Positions 10,886-23,407 of a stretch of DNA of 64,000 nt are shown here, in pieces. The DNA is from Vandiemenella viatica. Taxonomy: Eukaryota > Arthropoda > Insecta > Orthoptera > Morabidae. The notes below the pieces were generated by a model that had not been told where the DNA came from, ran no database searches, and saw nothing but the letters and a program-made list of their open reading frames with translations. The stretch covers positions 220,780,739-220,844,738 of the forward strand of contig CM061919.1 of NCBI GenBank assembly GCA_031002005.1, written 5' to 3'. Numbering within the stretch: the first letter of the stretch is position 1; every line of letters begins with the position of its first letter. The position numbers were made by a program, and so were the translations under genes.

Positions 10886-11195
10886 TAACTTGGGACCACC
10901 TCATACTTTCCTAGTCCCAGTATCCAGGATATTAAGCACCAGTTACTACACTTGTGGGCCATCTTGCTTCAGGTGAGGATACAACGGCTTTATGGCACCC
11001 TTCCCAACAGAATCAGTGCATGTATCCAGAATAGAAGACGTCATACTAATATATCAGCTCATACTACCAAAATCTTTCTAAATCTAATACGATTTTTTAA
11101 TCACCGAAATAACATCGTATGCCCTCTCAACCCATGAAGTTTCATTTCGTTTCCTCTTCTCCTTTTGGGAACATCACTTTTTGTCAAGCATTGTA

Positions 11196-14100
11196 TTTTA
11201 ATTAATTGGTAGCTGATTAATACAGATTATATATCTTCGAGATGGATTTACAACGTGGCACAATTTGGTTATGTGGAGGACATTGTTTTTGATACCCATT
11301 AGGTGTTTGGAATTCTTCATAACAAGAAAGAGAAATGATTCTAAAAGTGTTTTCAACCTTGTTCTTGAATTTGAACGTGACTCAGTTCACTGAATATCTC
11401 AGTAAAGATCTATTCTGATTACCTAACCAATTTTCATCAAAATTATCAGTCCTTGGTTTGCGTGAATGCTGGATCATTAAAACAGGAATCTAGCTTAAAG
11501 CTTTTGTCACAATCAAAGATAATAAGTCATGATGCGACTTAGCTACTGCTATTTACATTTTGAATGTTGGCCATAGGTTTACGTGAGGGTCATCTGAAAA
11601 GTTATCAGTCTCAGCGATTTATGACAAGGCTATCAGGATTTACGAAACATTAAATTTTACTGAAAATCTGGTGACGCATACTCTCATAACACCCATTTTA
11701 GTATCTCACGATTTAAAAATAAATAATAAATAAATAAATAAATATCTTTGCTATATACTCCGATAAATAGAATCATTTACGGTTGAGACCGGGATATTTT
11801 GAGACAATTTTCCTTCGAGTAACCTTTTTTTATTTTTTAACTTCGTGTCTTATGTAACGGCTTATTACCAGTTGAAGAAACCTCCAGCCGAAACCGTAAA
11901 CCCAGAAATCGAAAGCGCCTTCATGTTAATAAAGTTTTAGGACCAACACCGGACAAGTAACTGCGATTTCGCAACTACTGAACACCCACGTCCAGAACGA
12001 ACTAGGTCAAAGGCGGAAATAAGAAGGCCAATCAACATTTCATTAAGCATGTGAATTTAAGGACGTGTTGCAAGGTCGTTCACGTTTCGTTGGTTTAATG
12101 TATATCGTTTACTGTCGCTACCAATTCAAGCCGAGTCCGTTTAATTAGCAGAACACGATGTCGTCATGTACTGTACACGTTATTTCATTACAAGGATTAC
12201 AAATTGGCGATAGCGAGCTTTTCTGCTGCAACAACCGTGCTGATAGCTCTAATACGATGTCGGTGTATTTATTAGCGATTTGTGTCACGTTAAACGAAGA
12301 AATACAATTGCAACAAAAATGTCAACATTATCGGTAAAAAGTGGATCCTTTTAGCAACTACAAAGGCTACAGTACGATTGTTGGGTGTTTGGAATTTTTC
12401 GTCTACAAATTTCTTTCTAATTTCAGCTGCTGAATTACTTCACACTTTTATCTGAATATCGCACGTTGTCTCGATGTTAAGCTGTCTCGAGTGTTCAATA
12501 TTTCCACCTAAGACAGCAAACATCATGCAATCACTAAGGCATTAACAAAAAAGCTAATAACGGAAGTTCTCATTTCATGAAATAAGAGTAGGACCGATGG
12601 GATAAGATATGTATGTAACTAAAAGGAACCTGATAAAGCGTGCAAAATCGAAGAAACCAGAGCGGTATTAAAAAAGGAATATCCCATGTCAATGATAGAT
12701 GAAGAAACGATTTTGCGCAACAATCATAAAAAGCAAAAATAACAGGACGAAGAGTCACATTTATATTTTATAAAAAGGGAAGGGAATAACTATAGAACCA
12801 AAAAAGTATTACATAAACGAAAGGAATAATTAAATACTTTGTAATGGGTATATAGAAATTAACAGAATGGAACCTGATATAAAAGCGGATGATTGAAGTG
12901 ACCTGGCTAATGAAATTAAAAATAACGATGCTTCAAACAGTAGTTTGTCATTAGACAAAAATCACTTTCGTACGTCATTACTAAATTATTTCTTATTGGT
13001 ATCGGAGGTTCTGTCTGTATAGTTAAATAACAATTCTGGAATAACAGTGTAACATAATTTCCTAAATTTAACAAACTGCAGGCTTAATGACTTAGTTCAT
13101 CTCAGGAAAAAATAGGACGTGAAATATATGAGTGGTCTTCTAATGCTCATTTTTTTTATTATTTCAGCTAAATCGAGCAAAGCCTACTGAACGGTGAATC
13201 GTCTATGTCGTATTTCATCAGCAAATAGTTTTAGGAATTACTAAATTTATTTCAAGATTTCTGAAACTCTCAGAAACAGGTTACTTCCGGTTTCATGAGA
13301 AAGGACTAACGTATACGTGTAAAAGAGACAAAAGCGTATGAACCTCCATATAGCTGAAATTTCAGTATCCATTGTTACAATGGTAGTTTTAATAGATTAT
13401 CTGGAAATGATTGCTTAGTAATAATTAAATAACACGTTGTATTACCACACACTGATTAGACAACTGGCAATCCATGAAAGTAGCGATAATCCTCTATAAT
13501 AAAATGTCATCTGAAGACTGCCTCGATATACCGTCAACCTTCGCCGAGTCTCGATAATACCCGAAGTGTTAGTTACTGTGACTGCCACCAGAGCGCTGAT
13601 TGGCTAACCGGCAAAATTAAAGCGAATGACTTTATTTGGGATTATATTGTTAAAAGGGAGTGTAAACTTCGAATAAATATTTGAATTTGATTTTTTTTGC
13701 ACTTATAGTGTTAAAAGAAAGTGTAATGGCGATGACAGATAAAAGGTAATTGTCTGTTGTGGAAGTAACTGCACAAAAATACGAAAAGCAGATATAAAAG
13801 AATTTTAATGCGAGACAATTGTACTTTACAAAGTTACAGTGATACGTTTGTTTAAATTTGCATGTTGCTTTTTGTTTATTTACGACAATTAGATGCAGAA
13901 ATTCATGTAGGATGAAGGGAATTCGATGTTTACACTATGTTCACTGCAGCAGTTATAATAACTAGGTTATAACATAACCTAACAATTATCTTGACAGAAA
14001 ATAAGAAATAGCTAATGAAGTTTATTAAAAACTCAGAGAAAGTTTACACGAAACGTACGTAATACGAAATGTATCAAACAAATAAATAAAAATTACCCGT

Positions 14101-15640
14101 TTCTGAAATTATAGCTTCCATCATTTAAAGTAAAATACATTTATTTAAAAAATCCTAGCCAAATAATCCGAGAATCTAACCAGAGCAAGGTAGGTACTCA
14201 CATCACGAAAAATATAATTAAAATGATCGCTATTCGTGTTTCCTTACAAGATTTTACAGAATAAATTCTTACTACCACCATATGTGAACGTTTATTCATA
14301 TCAGGGTGATAGAGACTATGATTTTCGAACGGTAATATTAGTGGAGGTTGCGAGGTTAATAGTTTTATTTTCCTGTAGCTCTTGTCCTGACGAGGCTTCA
14401 CTAAATTAGGAAGTAGATATTTCCTTCTTGTCGTTTAATATGGCCTGTTATGCATTCTGGATTTAAACAAAAAATGACGAACGATAGCCGCCACGCTGTT
14501 CTTTAATGCAAACAATTATCTTGAGAAACTTTATTCATTACTAATTAAATAATTCTTCTCTCATTTTTCCAACATTGATTATTTATTACACATTCAGTAT
14601 TGAAACTCTCACAAGCTTAACAAATCTTAATCAAACGATTTTCAAGTCAACATTCTACAATTACAAAAAGTAAACAAAACCATAGATATAGTCAGCGATA
14701 TTCATTGCATAACTCTTTGTCTTACATGTCAGCCAACTTAACCATCACACCATATTATTTCTACTATCATTTACACAAGTCATTTCACCATTCACTAATT
14801 CTATGGTTGTTATCTCACAAGGTTATGGATAAGTTGACCAGAATCGCAAATGACACATTTTGTTACAGCATAATTCATTCTAAAATCAGTTTCATAAAAA
14901 TTTTAAACTTCTTTCATAAGCGCTATGTTACTGACGTTATTACTTCATGCGGATGGAAGTAGTTCCACATTTATCTTGCTGAACGAAACTAGTATTACGT
15001 GATATAGCAAAGGTTTTTGGGATTCCTAGTTTATTTGGTTCTATGCTTCTGTTGTCATTAATTCAGTAGAATTTACAATTGTATTGCTGTGTAAATTGCA
15101 AACGAAATATGTAGATCATTACAATTTCAAGGTTATGAGCATTATATAATGACAATTCCGTATAGTTAACCAACTGGTAATAAAATGATTTGCCAGAATA
15201 TTGCGTTCAACTCATCACTTTTGACGGGCTTGTAATATTAATCAGATTTAGTTGAGTGATGAATTAAATAATAATTGTCTTTAGAAACACTATCGCTCCA
15301 TGTTTCGATATATTAACTCTGAAGTTACTTTGTGGACTTATAAATTAGTGAAGAAATGTTGAAACCCAAATGCGGCGCTTCACATCGGCTGGATAAGAGA
15401 TTTAGTGCACGCACGATGCTGTATTCTTACGGAAAAAAACCCTCGAGATTTCTTGATATTGAAAACAGCAAGAAAATATTTCCAAGCTCGTTTATTACTC
15501 ATTGTTCTTGCTCAGCTTTTTCTCCAATTAAAGCGAGAAACTAAAGCTGTGCTCCTGAATATTATGGCGGAAAAGGAATACTGGATGATGCAGCTACACA
15601 TTTTGTGGCTATGTTAACGAACTGATGACGAAACAGGTTA
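11196..15640. other. Long stretch with no recognised gene or element
   Basis: 4.4 kb of AT-rich DNA. Only a short (TAAA)n run near 11720-11750 stands out. Frames do not exceed about 85 codons and show no known motif (for example 14705-14962 plus strand). This could be unique intergenic or intronic DNA. Confidence 0.5.
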
Positions 15641-15644
15641 TTCG

Positions 15645-16085
15645 GACGGTTGTAGACAAGGAGGAGGAAAAACTTACTAAGGGCAGGGAAAAGGTGGAAA
15701 TATTAAGCAACTGTTTTAATTAAGCCATTAGGGAGTATTACGCAGGAGCAGATGAGAAATTTCGTAGCAGCTGTTTCTCCATGCAGTTAGAAATGGGCAG
15801 CAGGGAAATTAGAAATAGATTTCGACGATATTATAAGGAAAGTGGGTAACATAAAAAAGTAATATGTCTGGCGTAGATATAATTACCTCAGATATGTTGC
15901 CCGTAGGACACCACGTTGTACTAGTGTACCTAGAATTTTTATTTAGTTTGTTCTCTGAGACTTCTTGTATCAGGCGAATGAAAATGCTGCACGGTAGTTC
16001 ATAAGAGAAGGGACATAAATATGCTTGAGAAGTACGACAGTCTGATATCGGTGGTACGAAGGTTATGGAAACGTTTCATATCTTA
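15645..16085 (+). pseudogene. Probable LINE RT N-terminal remnant
   Basis: Broken plus-strand frames read EIDFDDIIRKVGNIKK, then SNMSGVDIITSDMLPVG, LEFLFSLFSETSC and KGHKYA. These resemble the first RT blocks of non-LTR elements (KS.GVD.ITSDML, ETGCIP, FKKGDKY). Heavily mutated. It may be the front of the next LINE piece or a separate insertion. Confidence 0.55.
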
Positions 16086-16137
16086 ATACGCTAGGAACGT
16101 TTGCGAGCAAAGGAAATGGTTTTGTAAATCACCATCA

Positions 16138-17042
16138 TTGATTTGGCATAAGTTATTCATTGAATCACAGCGGACTATAATTTTTATAAACGATCTCGGA
16201 GACAAAGTGAAAAGCCTTTTTAGATTGTTTGCTGATGATGCGGTTATTTATACGGAAGTAAGAAATTTGACCGATTGCTTAGAAATTCAGCGCGATCTGG
16301 ATGTTATTTTGGCTTGGTGCGCTGAGTGGCAACTTACTCTAAATTGTAAAAAGTGCAAGACAATGAGCATAACTAACAAAAAGAATCCGATTGTTCAGAA
16401 ATTCGAGGTAAACAGTTCAGTTATTGATATGGTCGATTCTATGAAATATTTGGGAGTAACAGTACAAAGGAACATGAAATGGGACATACACATTAATTCG
16501 TTAGTAGGTAGAGCAAATTCTAGGGTGCGATTCATAGGTCGAATCTTGAAAAATTGTAATGAACAAACAAAGGAGATAGCGTACAAATCTCTTGTGCGTC
16601 CACATTTGGATTATTGTTGTGCCATTTGGGACCCGTTTCGTAAGGGATTGATCGTAAGTATAGAGAAAGTACAGAGAAGAGCCGCTCGATTCGTGACCGC
16701 TTGCTACAGTCCTTATGAAAGCGTCACAGAACTGATTAGTAGATTAGGTTGGGAGTCTCTGGTAGATAGACGACACACGTTTCGTTTAAACTTATTGGAA
16801 AACATGCGTACTCCCACTTTCACTTTTGAGTGTAGTGAAATACTTCTTCCACCAACCTATTTGAGTCGGAAGGACAGGAAAGATAAAATTAGAGAAATAA
16901 GGTGCCGGACTGATTCTTATATGAATTCTTTTTTCCCTCCTGCATTAGGGATTGTAATGCACAGCAAAGAGATTAGCTTTGGTGCTGAGCACCCTCTGCC
17001 ACCCACAATTTTGTGAATTGCAGAGTATATATGTAGATGTAG
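16138..17042 (+). pseudogene. CR1/Jockey-like LINE, RT palm to C-terminus, frame open
   Basis: An open frame of about 290 codons (16138-17016) begins inside the RT. FINDLGDKVKSLF is followed by the catalytic FADD at 16228-16239, LTLNCKKCKTMSI, MKYLGVTVQRNMKWDIHIN (thumb), EKVQRRAARFV and LGWESLVDRRHTFRL. It ends at TGA just before a 3' tail ATATGTAGATGTAGA (17024-17042), a short microsatellite tail typical of CR1-like elements. The listed ATG is not a true start, since the upstream GVPQGSVLGP block is lost. The uninterrupted frame suggests a fairly young 5'-truncated copy. Confidence 0.88.
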
Positions 17043-17199
17043 ACTATGAGGAAAGTATACGAGAAAAAATGGAAAAAGTAATCATAGACCGGATCTCATC
17101 GAGATATTTCACCGAGTGAACCATAGAATGTAGTTGAATAAAATAAATTAATTGCGGTTTGGTGTGAATTGTTCGAACTTTATGGCCCATCGACATCGA

Positions 17200-17400
17200 A
17201 ATCATTAGTGCCGGACGAGGATGGGATCAAGGAACGGTAAGGGATTCGCCGACGGCCTTCTTGGATGTAATCGTCGGGCATTCACTGGAGTGACTTTGTA
17301 AAAGTAAGGAAAACCGACCGAAATCTTGATGGCCTGATGTGGATTTGAACCTATGTCCTCCCGAATGCCAGGCCAGTGCTCACCCACCATGCTATGTGGG
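17200..17400 (-). mobile_element. tRNA-derived SINE (family A), minus strand
   Basis: B-box inverse GGATTTGAACC at 17341-17351. The body GTAAGGGATTCGCCGACGGC...GGGCATTCACTGGAGTGA and the head CCAGGCCAGTGCTCACCCAC match the family seen at 49500 and 50605. Confidence 0.8.
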
Positions 17401-19740
17401 ACGAATTGTTACGAATCAGGTAGCAAATAGTCATAGCAGGTGCACCACACAGTAGTGTATTCGAGACATCGCGATTCTTGATTGTAATGAATAGCTATGT
17501 TGTTGAGTTAGTGCCAGAACCTCTGTTCTTTACAAGGACAACTGGTTGTGTAGTTCAGCTTGGAATAAACATAACTGGCAAAAAGACTCAAAAAATAAAG
17601 GTTGTGTTTGTTTATACAGTGGCTGCAGGATCACCTCTGAAAGTATGTCTGAACATAAAATTTAATAAAATCTCAGCTGGTTGTGACATATTGGAATGGT
17701 TAGAGATTAATCTTTGATCGTACTGCAGCTGTATTATATTACTGGTGTTATATATAGGAATTGGTAGAGATTTTAAATAGGACGGGCTAGATTTGTCTAT
17801 AGAAATTACCGTAGATCACAATTAATAATTTATATGATAATGGAGATACTTGGATGATTTGAAGACAGAATGCGCGTAAACAGAATGATTTGTATTTGTA
17901 AGGTATATACTCGTATTGTGCATGGGTCTGGATCGGTATTGGAAATTTTTTTTTTGGTATAATGTATCAAAGTGAAGTGTATGCTGAGACCATACATTAA
18001 CACCCTTTTTAAGGCATATGTGATTGTGAAAGTTTTCTTATGTTTGTATGTGAGTCTGGGGCAGGAATATGTTATGGTGAGAGTTGGTAAGCTACATAGT
18101 ACAAACCGGAAAAATTTAAAGGAAAAATGCAAATAAAACTAAATGCGTAGCGAAATTGCCTAGTCCTCCTTCACAAAAAGAAATTTCCCCCATTTTAATG
18201 TGAAAAAACAATGGATTGCAAGAGGGGAATCTGAACCAACGAGAGGTTGTGACAGAATATTAAATGGGCTTGCGGATTCATTCGACGTTTCTTTGGGATC
18301 ATTTCATTTGATTTCGGACTCTCTTTCATTTTATTTTTACTGGCATAATTTATGTTACATTAAATGGAAACGTCTTTTCTTTATGTTTATATTTAATCTA
18401 AATCCGATTTCTGGTTTTTAATTCATCCCATTTTGTGATTTGGCAATATCTCCAATCTTAACTGATTACACAAAAAATACATACTGACCTTTTTTTTTGC
18501 CATAAACCATTATGTCACATTAAAATTTTTGTTTCACTTTGTTTATTTCTTCCTGTATGTATATGACCTCAATAGACCATTACTTCATAGTTTTTAACTG
18601 ATTTTTGTCTCCTGTGTGTTTCTACTAATATTACAGCCATCTGAATCCAATATTGGTTTTCTCCATAATTTAGAACTGACTGCTATAAAATGATCATTAT
18701 TTTGTCCCATCAATTGTTATAAAGTTTTTTTATAGTCCCAAATATGCCTTAAATTTATCCCAAACTTCTTAATCCGTCCTTTGGACCTCGAACTGCTCTC
18801 CGAGTTAGTAAATTTCAAGTATCTGCTGGCAAAGTAATTGTGCGACAGTTTTGATATTTTTCAGCTCGTTCTTTCTTCTGGAGTGTGACGATAATGCTTT
18901 TAATGAAATCCAATATTTCTTCTGCCACACAAGGATTTCGATGAATCACGTTTCTTATGCATAATTTTTACCATATATGATTCCCTCCTATGTTCTTCAT
19001 TTGAATTTATTTCAGAGTTAATACGCAATTATAGTAGGCCATTTTGTTTTCAGTTACTTGTTAAAATTTATTAAAAATGCCATTGGAGCTTTTGTTGGGA
19101 TTTATCTATTTCCGACGCGTTTCTCTTCTCGTCTAGATATCCAATGGTTTCTAAATTATGATTTTTGTGTATACATTTTGTAATATAAGGTTTGTTTTGA
19201 AATTACGCTGGTATAAAAGTATTGATATCTACTTACATTTATATTCCACGTTCAAATTTCTCTAATAGGAAAGACTCGCACTTAACCGCTGCTTCAAGTG
19301 GACCCTGGTGTCTGTGGAAATGCTGTGCCACTTTTATTCTGTTACGTGAAGAGGCAGAAAATGTAAATGTCATAAAAAAACTTTACTTTCTTAGTTATTA
19401 CCTGAGATTCGCTTTTCATATCCGATTCTTTTGTTTGACTTATATTTTAACGCAATATAACATATACGGTACAATAAAAAAAATAAAGCTACATGAAAAA
19501 TATCCATTTTAACACGTAGAGATAATTATTGTATATTAGTACTATCTTAACCAAAAGAATTATAAAACCTTATCACTAGTGACTAGGCTATTATGCATAC
19601 CATATTTAGGTAAACTAAATAGTAAATACTGTAATTGATGGAAAATTGTAAGTAGAATTGTATATATTTATTAACATAAGCCCCATGTACAAATTAGCAT
19701 ATAAGAAACTAATTCATGTAAAAATACCCCACAGAACGAA
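17401..19740. other. Stretch with no recognised gene
   Basis: AT-rich with pyrimidine-rich segments around 18300-19100. Short frames only (for example 17478-17717 plus strand). No recognisable TE ends or domains. Confidence 0.5.
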
Positions 19741-19830
19741 CCACTGAAGATGCTTCAGACATGAAGTGAAACGCGTTCGGTGAAATAAACAAATATTCAA
19801 TTGCATAGGCGTAATTATTCATATAAATAT
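19741..19830 (+). repeat. Dispersed repeat with hammerhead-like core
   Basis: CTGAAGA (19744-19750) is followed by a 5-bp stem CTTCA/TGAAG (19753-19757 with 19762-19766) and GAAA (19768-19771). Then come CGCGTTCGGTGAAATAAAC and ATTCAATTGCATAGGCG. The CUGANGA-stem-GAAA order is the conserved half of a hammerhead ribozyme. Stems I and III could not be confirmed by eye. The same downstream sequence follows the copy at 37567 and, without an intact core, the copies at 1312-1690. Confidence 0.55.
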
Positions 19831-19976
19831 CATATAAATAGTAAAACTTTTATCTACATAAATACCTTAAATGTGTTGCTTGATCAATATTACAAGCACA
19901 CAAAAGCCAAGATCTATCTAGCATGTCTTTTGTGTTTGACAAGTCTTAGAATAAATTATGCTTTTCATTTAGGAAT

Positions 19977-19979
<3 letters not shown>

Positions 19980-20008
<29 letters not shown>
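19980..20008 (+). repeat. Poly(A) tract
   Basis: 29 A in a row, possibly the 3' tail of a retroelement lying upstream and inserted beside the LINE remnant that follows. Confidence 0.9.
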
Positions 20009-20011
<3 letters not shown>

Positions 20012-20560
20012 AAAATTGAAGCATTTGAAATGTGATGCTACAGAAGGATGCTGAAAATCAAATGGACGGATAAAGTACGAAATGATTGAGTTTTGGAGAT
20101 GATGGCTGAGGAGAGAAGGTTGTGGAAGAGTTTTACAGAAAGAAGAGAGAGGATGGTGGGTGACATTTTAATTTGTTAGTGGAGGGAACAGTCGAAGGAA
20201 AGAATTGTGGAGGTAGAGAAATATTAGAAAGTGTAAAGCAGATAATTGGAGACAGGGGCAGATCCAGGATTTTGGGTTGGGTTGGGGTTTGAACGGACTT
20301 TGGTTTGGGGGGAGGGGCTAGAGTCGGGGGGGGGGGGAAGGTAGTTTTTATAGTCTCCTCAGATTGCTGCCCACTTAAAAGATCAAGAGAGTTAAAAAAG
20401 GTCTCCAAAATTCGATGTTGGGGGGTGGACCTAGATACGTTTGGAGGGCTTGAGCCCCCTAGCCACCCCCCACCCCGGATCTGCCCCTGATTGGAGACGT
20501 AAATTGTAAGGGTTCATTGTGATGAAGAGCTTAGGGCAAGATAGGAAGAGACGGAGGATT
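20009..20560 (+). pseudogene. LINE RT C-terminal tail, split by a hAT MITE
   Basis: Outside the MITE (20253-20489) the sequence resembles the C-terminal tail of RTE-like LINE polyproteins. ATTGAAGCATTTGAAATGTG corresponds to the EAFEMW motif. Near 20095-20150 it reads EERRLWKSFTERRERMVG. Similar, inverted copies are at 25965-26600 and 37740-38060. Frame broken in several places. Confidence 0.75.
20253..20489. mobile_element. 237-bp hAT MITE with perfect 8-bp target duplication
   Basis: Ends CAGGGGCAGATCCAG (left) and CCGGATCTGCCCCTG (right) are inverted repeats of hAT type. ATTGGAGA occurs directly before (20245-20252) and after (20490-20497), a perfect 8-bp duplication. The interior is G-rich with no transposase. 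The intact duplication suggests a relatively recent insertion. Confidence 0.95.
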
Positions 20561-21655
20561 GTCTCAAACCAAAATGAATGGATACCGCATTTTAAAATGA
20601 CAGGTTTCCTCCAAACCCTAAGAAGGAAAGGTTGTTTCTAGCAAGGTTGGGTTGATCTCATAGATATGAATAACAGGACGCGGAAGCATGAGGATGATTG
20701 TTTACACAACTCAGCCCAAACAGCGGGATGTCTCTGTGAGAAGTGTCAGCTCGCGTCCCCTTGACACGAGGCCCGTAACTCAGCGTGACAGTGGCAGGTG
20801 GAGGGCTCCAAGGTGAAGAGCCGAGTGTCACCGCTTTCTGGTCCATGGTCTGCCGGGGTGAGTCGTCTTGAACCCGGAGAGCCGCGTAAACAAACGCCAT
20901 CAAGGCCACCGGCATTGTCCGATCGGATCAAGGTGGACCGGTGCTTCTCCGCTCCCCTGGCCCACTGTACATCGAACATGTACGAGTCGACATTTAACAC
21001 AGGTCAGATTCAGGTTTGTTACGAGCCCTTGACCGAGTAATGGGTCAATCAGTCACACAGTCTCACTGAGACAAGTGTGTCATAGGTCACCGGGTGAATC
21101 TCCCGAACCCAAGGCGAATCCATAATATTGATGACTCACGTTTTTCTTTTGCGTTATCTTTGTTCTGTCCTCAATTACAGTCTCTGGAGGACATGTATAA
21201 ATATGCTTCAGAAGAATTTGAATCACCTCAGCCCTTCCATTCGACTGTAGTTTTTCCGTTAAACCATACGATTCCGTATTGCATTCGTGGATGAACGACT
21301 TCCGTGAGTCCAAAGCCCACCGCAGCAGTAGTACTGCCCAACCTGACATATCATTTAGAAGGTAGTTTTACATAATTATTTAGATGACCGCTAAGATACT
21401 GCCCAATTTACCCCTGAAAATATATCCTTCTATGAAATAATAATTCAAAAATAATTTAATACACATCTGAGACTACTCGCAGAGAGATGGCAGACCTCAC
21501 TTTGTTTATTTAGTTTGCGCAGAACTTAATGATAAAATTGATACAATTAAAATCTGGGTATCAGGGACTAGACAAAATGGAAAAAGAAATTTTCATTACG
21601 ATTGACTAATCGTTTTGTCTCCCAACAGTGAAGAAACATATTATTTAGAAGTGGA
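20561..21655. other. No recognised gene, with a GC-rich patch 20740-21000
   Basis: 20740-21000 is GC-rich and carries overlapping frames of 80-90 codons on both strands. No domain is visible. The rest is ordinary AT-rich DNA. Confidence 0.4.
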
Positions 21656-21656
21656 A

Positions 21657-22122
21657 ATATTAGCCTAAGGTCCGGTTGCATGATTTCTACATCCATCTGT
21701 TATTTGATTGAAATGAAATTGTTATGTATGATTATTATTAGTAGTAGAATACTATTCTGCCGGGTTTCCTATCAAAATATGGCCGCAAGTATTCTCAATT
21801 AATTTATCACAAAATATTTTTTTTTTGAAAAATTTCTCTTACTTTTTTTTTTTTTTTTTATAAATTATAATTCATTTAAAAGAGAGAGATGTAAAGAATA
21901 TAAAAAGTTTGGGATTGCCTATATAAGAGCGACCGCAAATAGGGATTGCCAGCTGTTAAAGATATTTTTTGAAAATTTAATTAAAAATACTTGTGGCCAT
22001 ATGTTGATAGGCAACCTGACAGAATCGTATTCTGCTACTTATAATTAATTATACATAAAAATTGAATTTCTAACAAATAACGGATGGACGTAGAAATCGT
22101 GCAGCCTGATCTTGGACTATAT
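21657..22122. mobile_element. Long-arm palindromic MITE
   Basis: The left arm, about 21657-21815 (GGTTGCATGATTTCTACATC, then TAGTAGAATACTATTCTGCC, CTATCAAAATATGGCCGCAA), is the inverse of the right arm, about 21962-22122 (TTGTGGCCATATGTTGATAG, GACAGAATCGTATTCTGC, GGATGGACGTAGAAATCGTG). Arms of about 155 bp with moderate divergence enclose a T-rich centre. No coding frame and no clear target duplication. Confidence 0.88.
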
Positions 22123-22254
22123 ATTCTGCTTTCCTGATATTATAACCTGCAACAATATGATCGGTCCTGTAGAATGTAAAAGACGAACGAACCACGCACA
22201 AAATTTGAATCAAACAATGGCAAACGTAAATGATCTTCAAGGAATTAAAAAGAT

Positions 22255-22346
22255 GACGTGAGAATTTTGTTGACTCCTCCCCCCTTTTTGGTGAGACATC
22301 GCTGGACCCCCTCCCTATTTCACCTCACGTAATTGATGGGCGCCCC
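22255..22346. mobile_element. Possible end of a GGGGCGCCC-type MITE
   Basis: The inverse strand starts GGGGCGCCCATCAATTACGT followed by GAGG, with TAA flanking at 22347-22349. This is reminiscent of the GGGAGCGTCCATAAACTACG family. The other end was not found, so it may be a truncated relative. Confidence 0.45.
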
Positions 22347-22349
22347 TAA

Positions 22350-22997
22350 AGAAGTTATCTTGTTTATTTTTAAAAAATTGTGCTATAATGGGTTAATCAC
22401 GTCATGCAGATCTTGGATATGTTTAATCATTTATCAGTTTCATTTGTGACAGAACGCATCACAGTTTCTTGATTATCTCGGTAGTTACAGTCAGTAAGCG
22501 TTTTTTAAAAAATAAATTAACAAGCACTGTGATGTAATGCAAAAAGATTCTGCAGGATGATTTATCTGCACTTCTTTGCGAATGTAATAACTAGTGTCTC
22601 TTCTACTAGCTTTCCGTGTTGTTAACGCATCCCGGACATAACTGGAGAGAGATACCATTAAAGCCGACGCGAGAGTTTTATAGCTCGGAGGCAGACGTTG
22701 CAGCTGTGCCGTATGACGGCGGTGTCGTGTCGGGCCATATATTCAGCGCGTGTTGGGCCATTCATATCGGCGAGTTGTTCAATGAACCCTGCTGGCCGAG
22801 GCGGCAAGCAGGCTGGGCCGCCGCCCGGGTCAACGACCTCGCAGGCACCGAGTGACGTCACCGCTGCGCCCGGCGCACGGCTACATCCCAGCGCGAGTGT
22901 GATGCGCGGACGGAAATTATGGAAATTACGTACAACATCTGCATGAGTCTTCGCGTTGGATTCACTTGAAACAGCATTAGTCATAATTAGCGACCAT
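22350..22997. other. No recognised gene, with a GC-rich patch 22690-22910
   Basis: The patch has many CpG and a TGACGTCA (about 22854-22861), with overlapping open frames on both strands. It looks like a CpG-rich regulatory or exonic remnant, or a retroelement 5' region. No domain recognised. Confidence 0.4.
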
Positions 22998-23400
22998 AAA
23001 CTATGTGACTCGGTCTAGGGTCAAAACAACTGAAGAATGTAAACAGCTGCAGGGTGATATAGATAAGATAACTAGCTGGGTGAGTCAACATGGGCTAAAG
23101 ATAAATGTAAAGAAGAGCCGGCTTATTAGGGACACAGATAAAAAGCTAAAAGTTGATTATGATTATAAAGTGGGGAAGGAGCTACTTATTGAAGACTCGA
23201 AATGTAAATACCTCGGAATAACATTTGATAGCAGACTTAAATGGGCATGATACATTGGACAGGTAATAGGAAATTGATTCAAAATCCTTCACCTGTTGGA
23301 AAGAGTGACGAGGAGATGCTCTAGAGAAGTAAGGGAATTGAGGTACAAAACTCTGGTCAGACCACTGTTGGAAAATGGTGGTGTAGTATGAGATCCACAT
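22998..23400 (+). pseudogene. CR1/Jockey-like LINE RT fragment
   Basis: Encodes KTTEECKQLQGDIDKITSWV, HGLKINVKKSRLI, CKYLGITFDSRLKWA and, after a frameshift, LHLLERVTRRCSREVRELRY and KTLVRPLLENGGVV. This is the RT thumb and connection region. It is the same family as the minus-strand LINE at 46690-48175 (LHLLKRVMRGCNREVRELGY). Confidence 0.85.
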
Positions 23401-23407
23401 TTTGGGT

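Larger units (their letters stand above)
9568..11195 (+). pseudogene. Tc1-like element (family b), C-terminal half, split by a mariner
   Basis: The outer element comprises 9568-9923 and 10888-11195. Its first piece encodes VGVTAGALVW and RLVVTEEILTAQR, matching the GVMVWGAI and LTAQRYV region of Tc1 transposases. Its second piece matches the 3' part of the complete copy at 34838-36089 segment by segment (GTGGGCCATCTTGCTTCAGG, ACAACGGCTTTATGGCACCC, TTTTGTCAAGCATTGTA end). The piece at 9838-9911 aligns with 35650-35755. The 5' half of the transposase is absent and the frame is broken. The inner mariner occupies 9924-10885. Confidence 0.87.

Noticed and set aside
22658..22984. 108-codon frame in a GC-rich patch
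   Set aside because: Open frames are present on both strands, as expected for GC-rich DNA, and no family is recognised.
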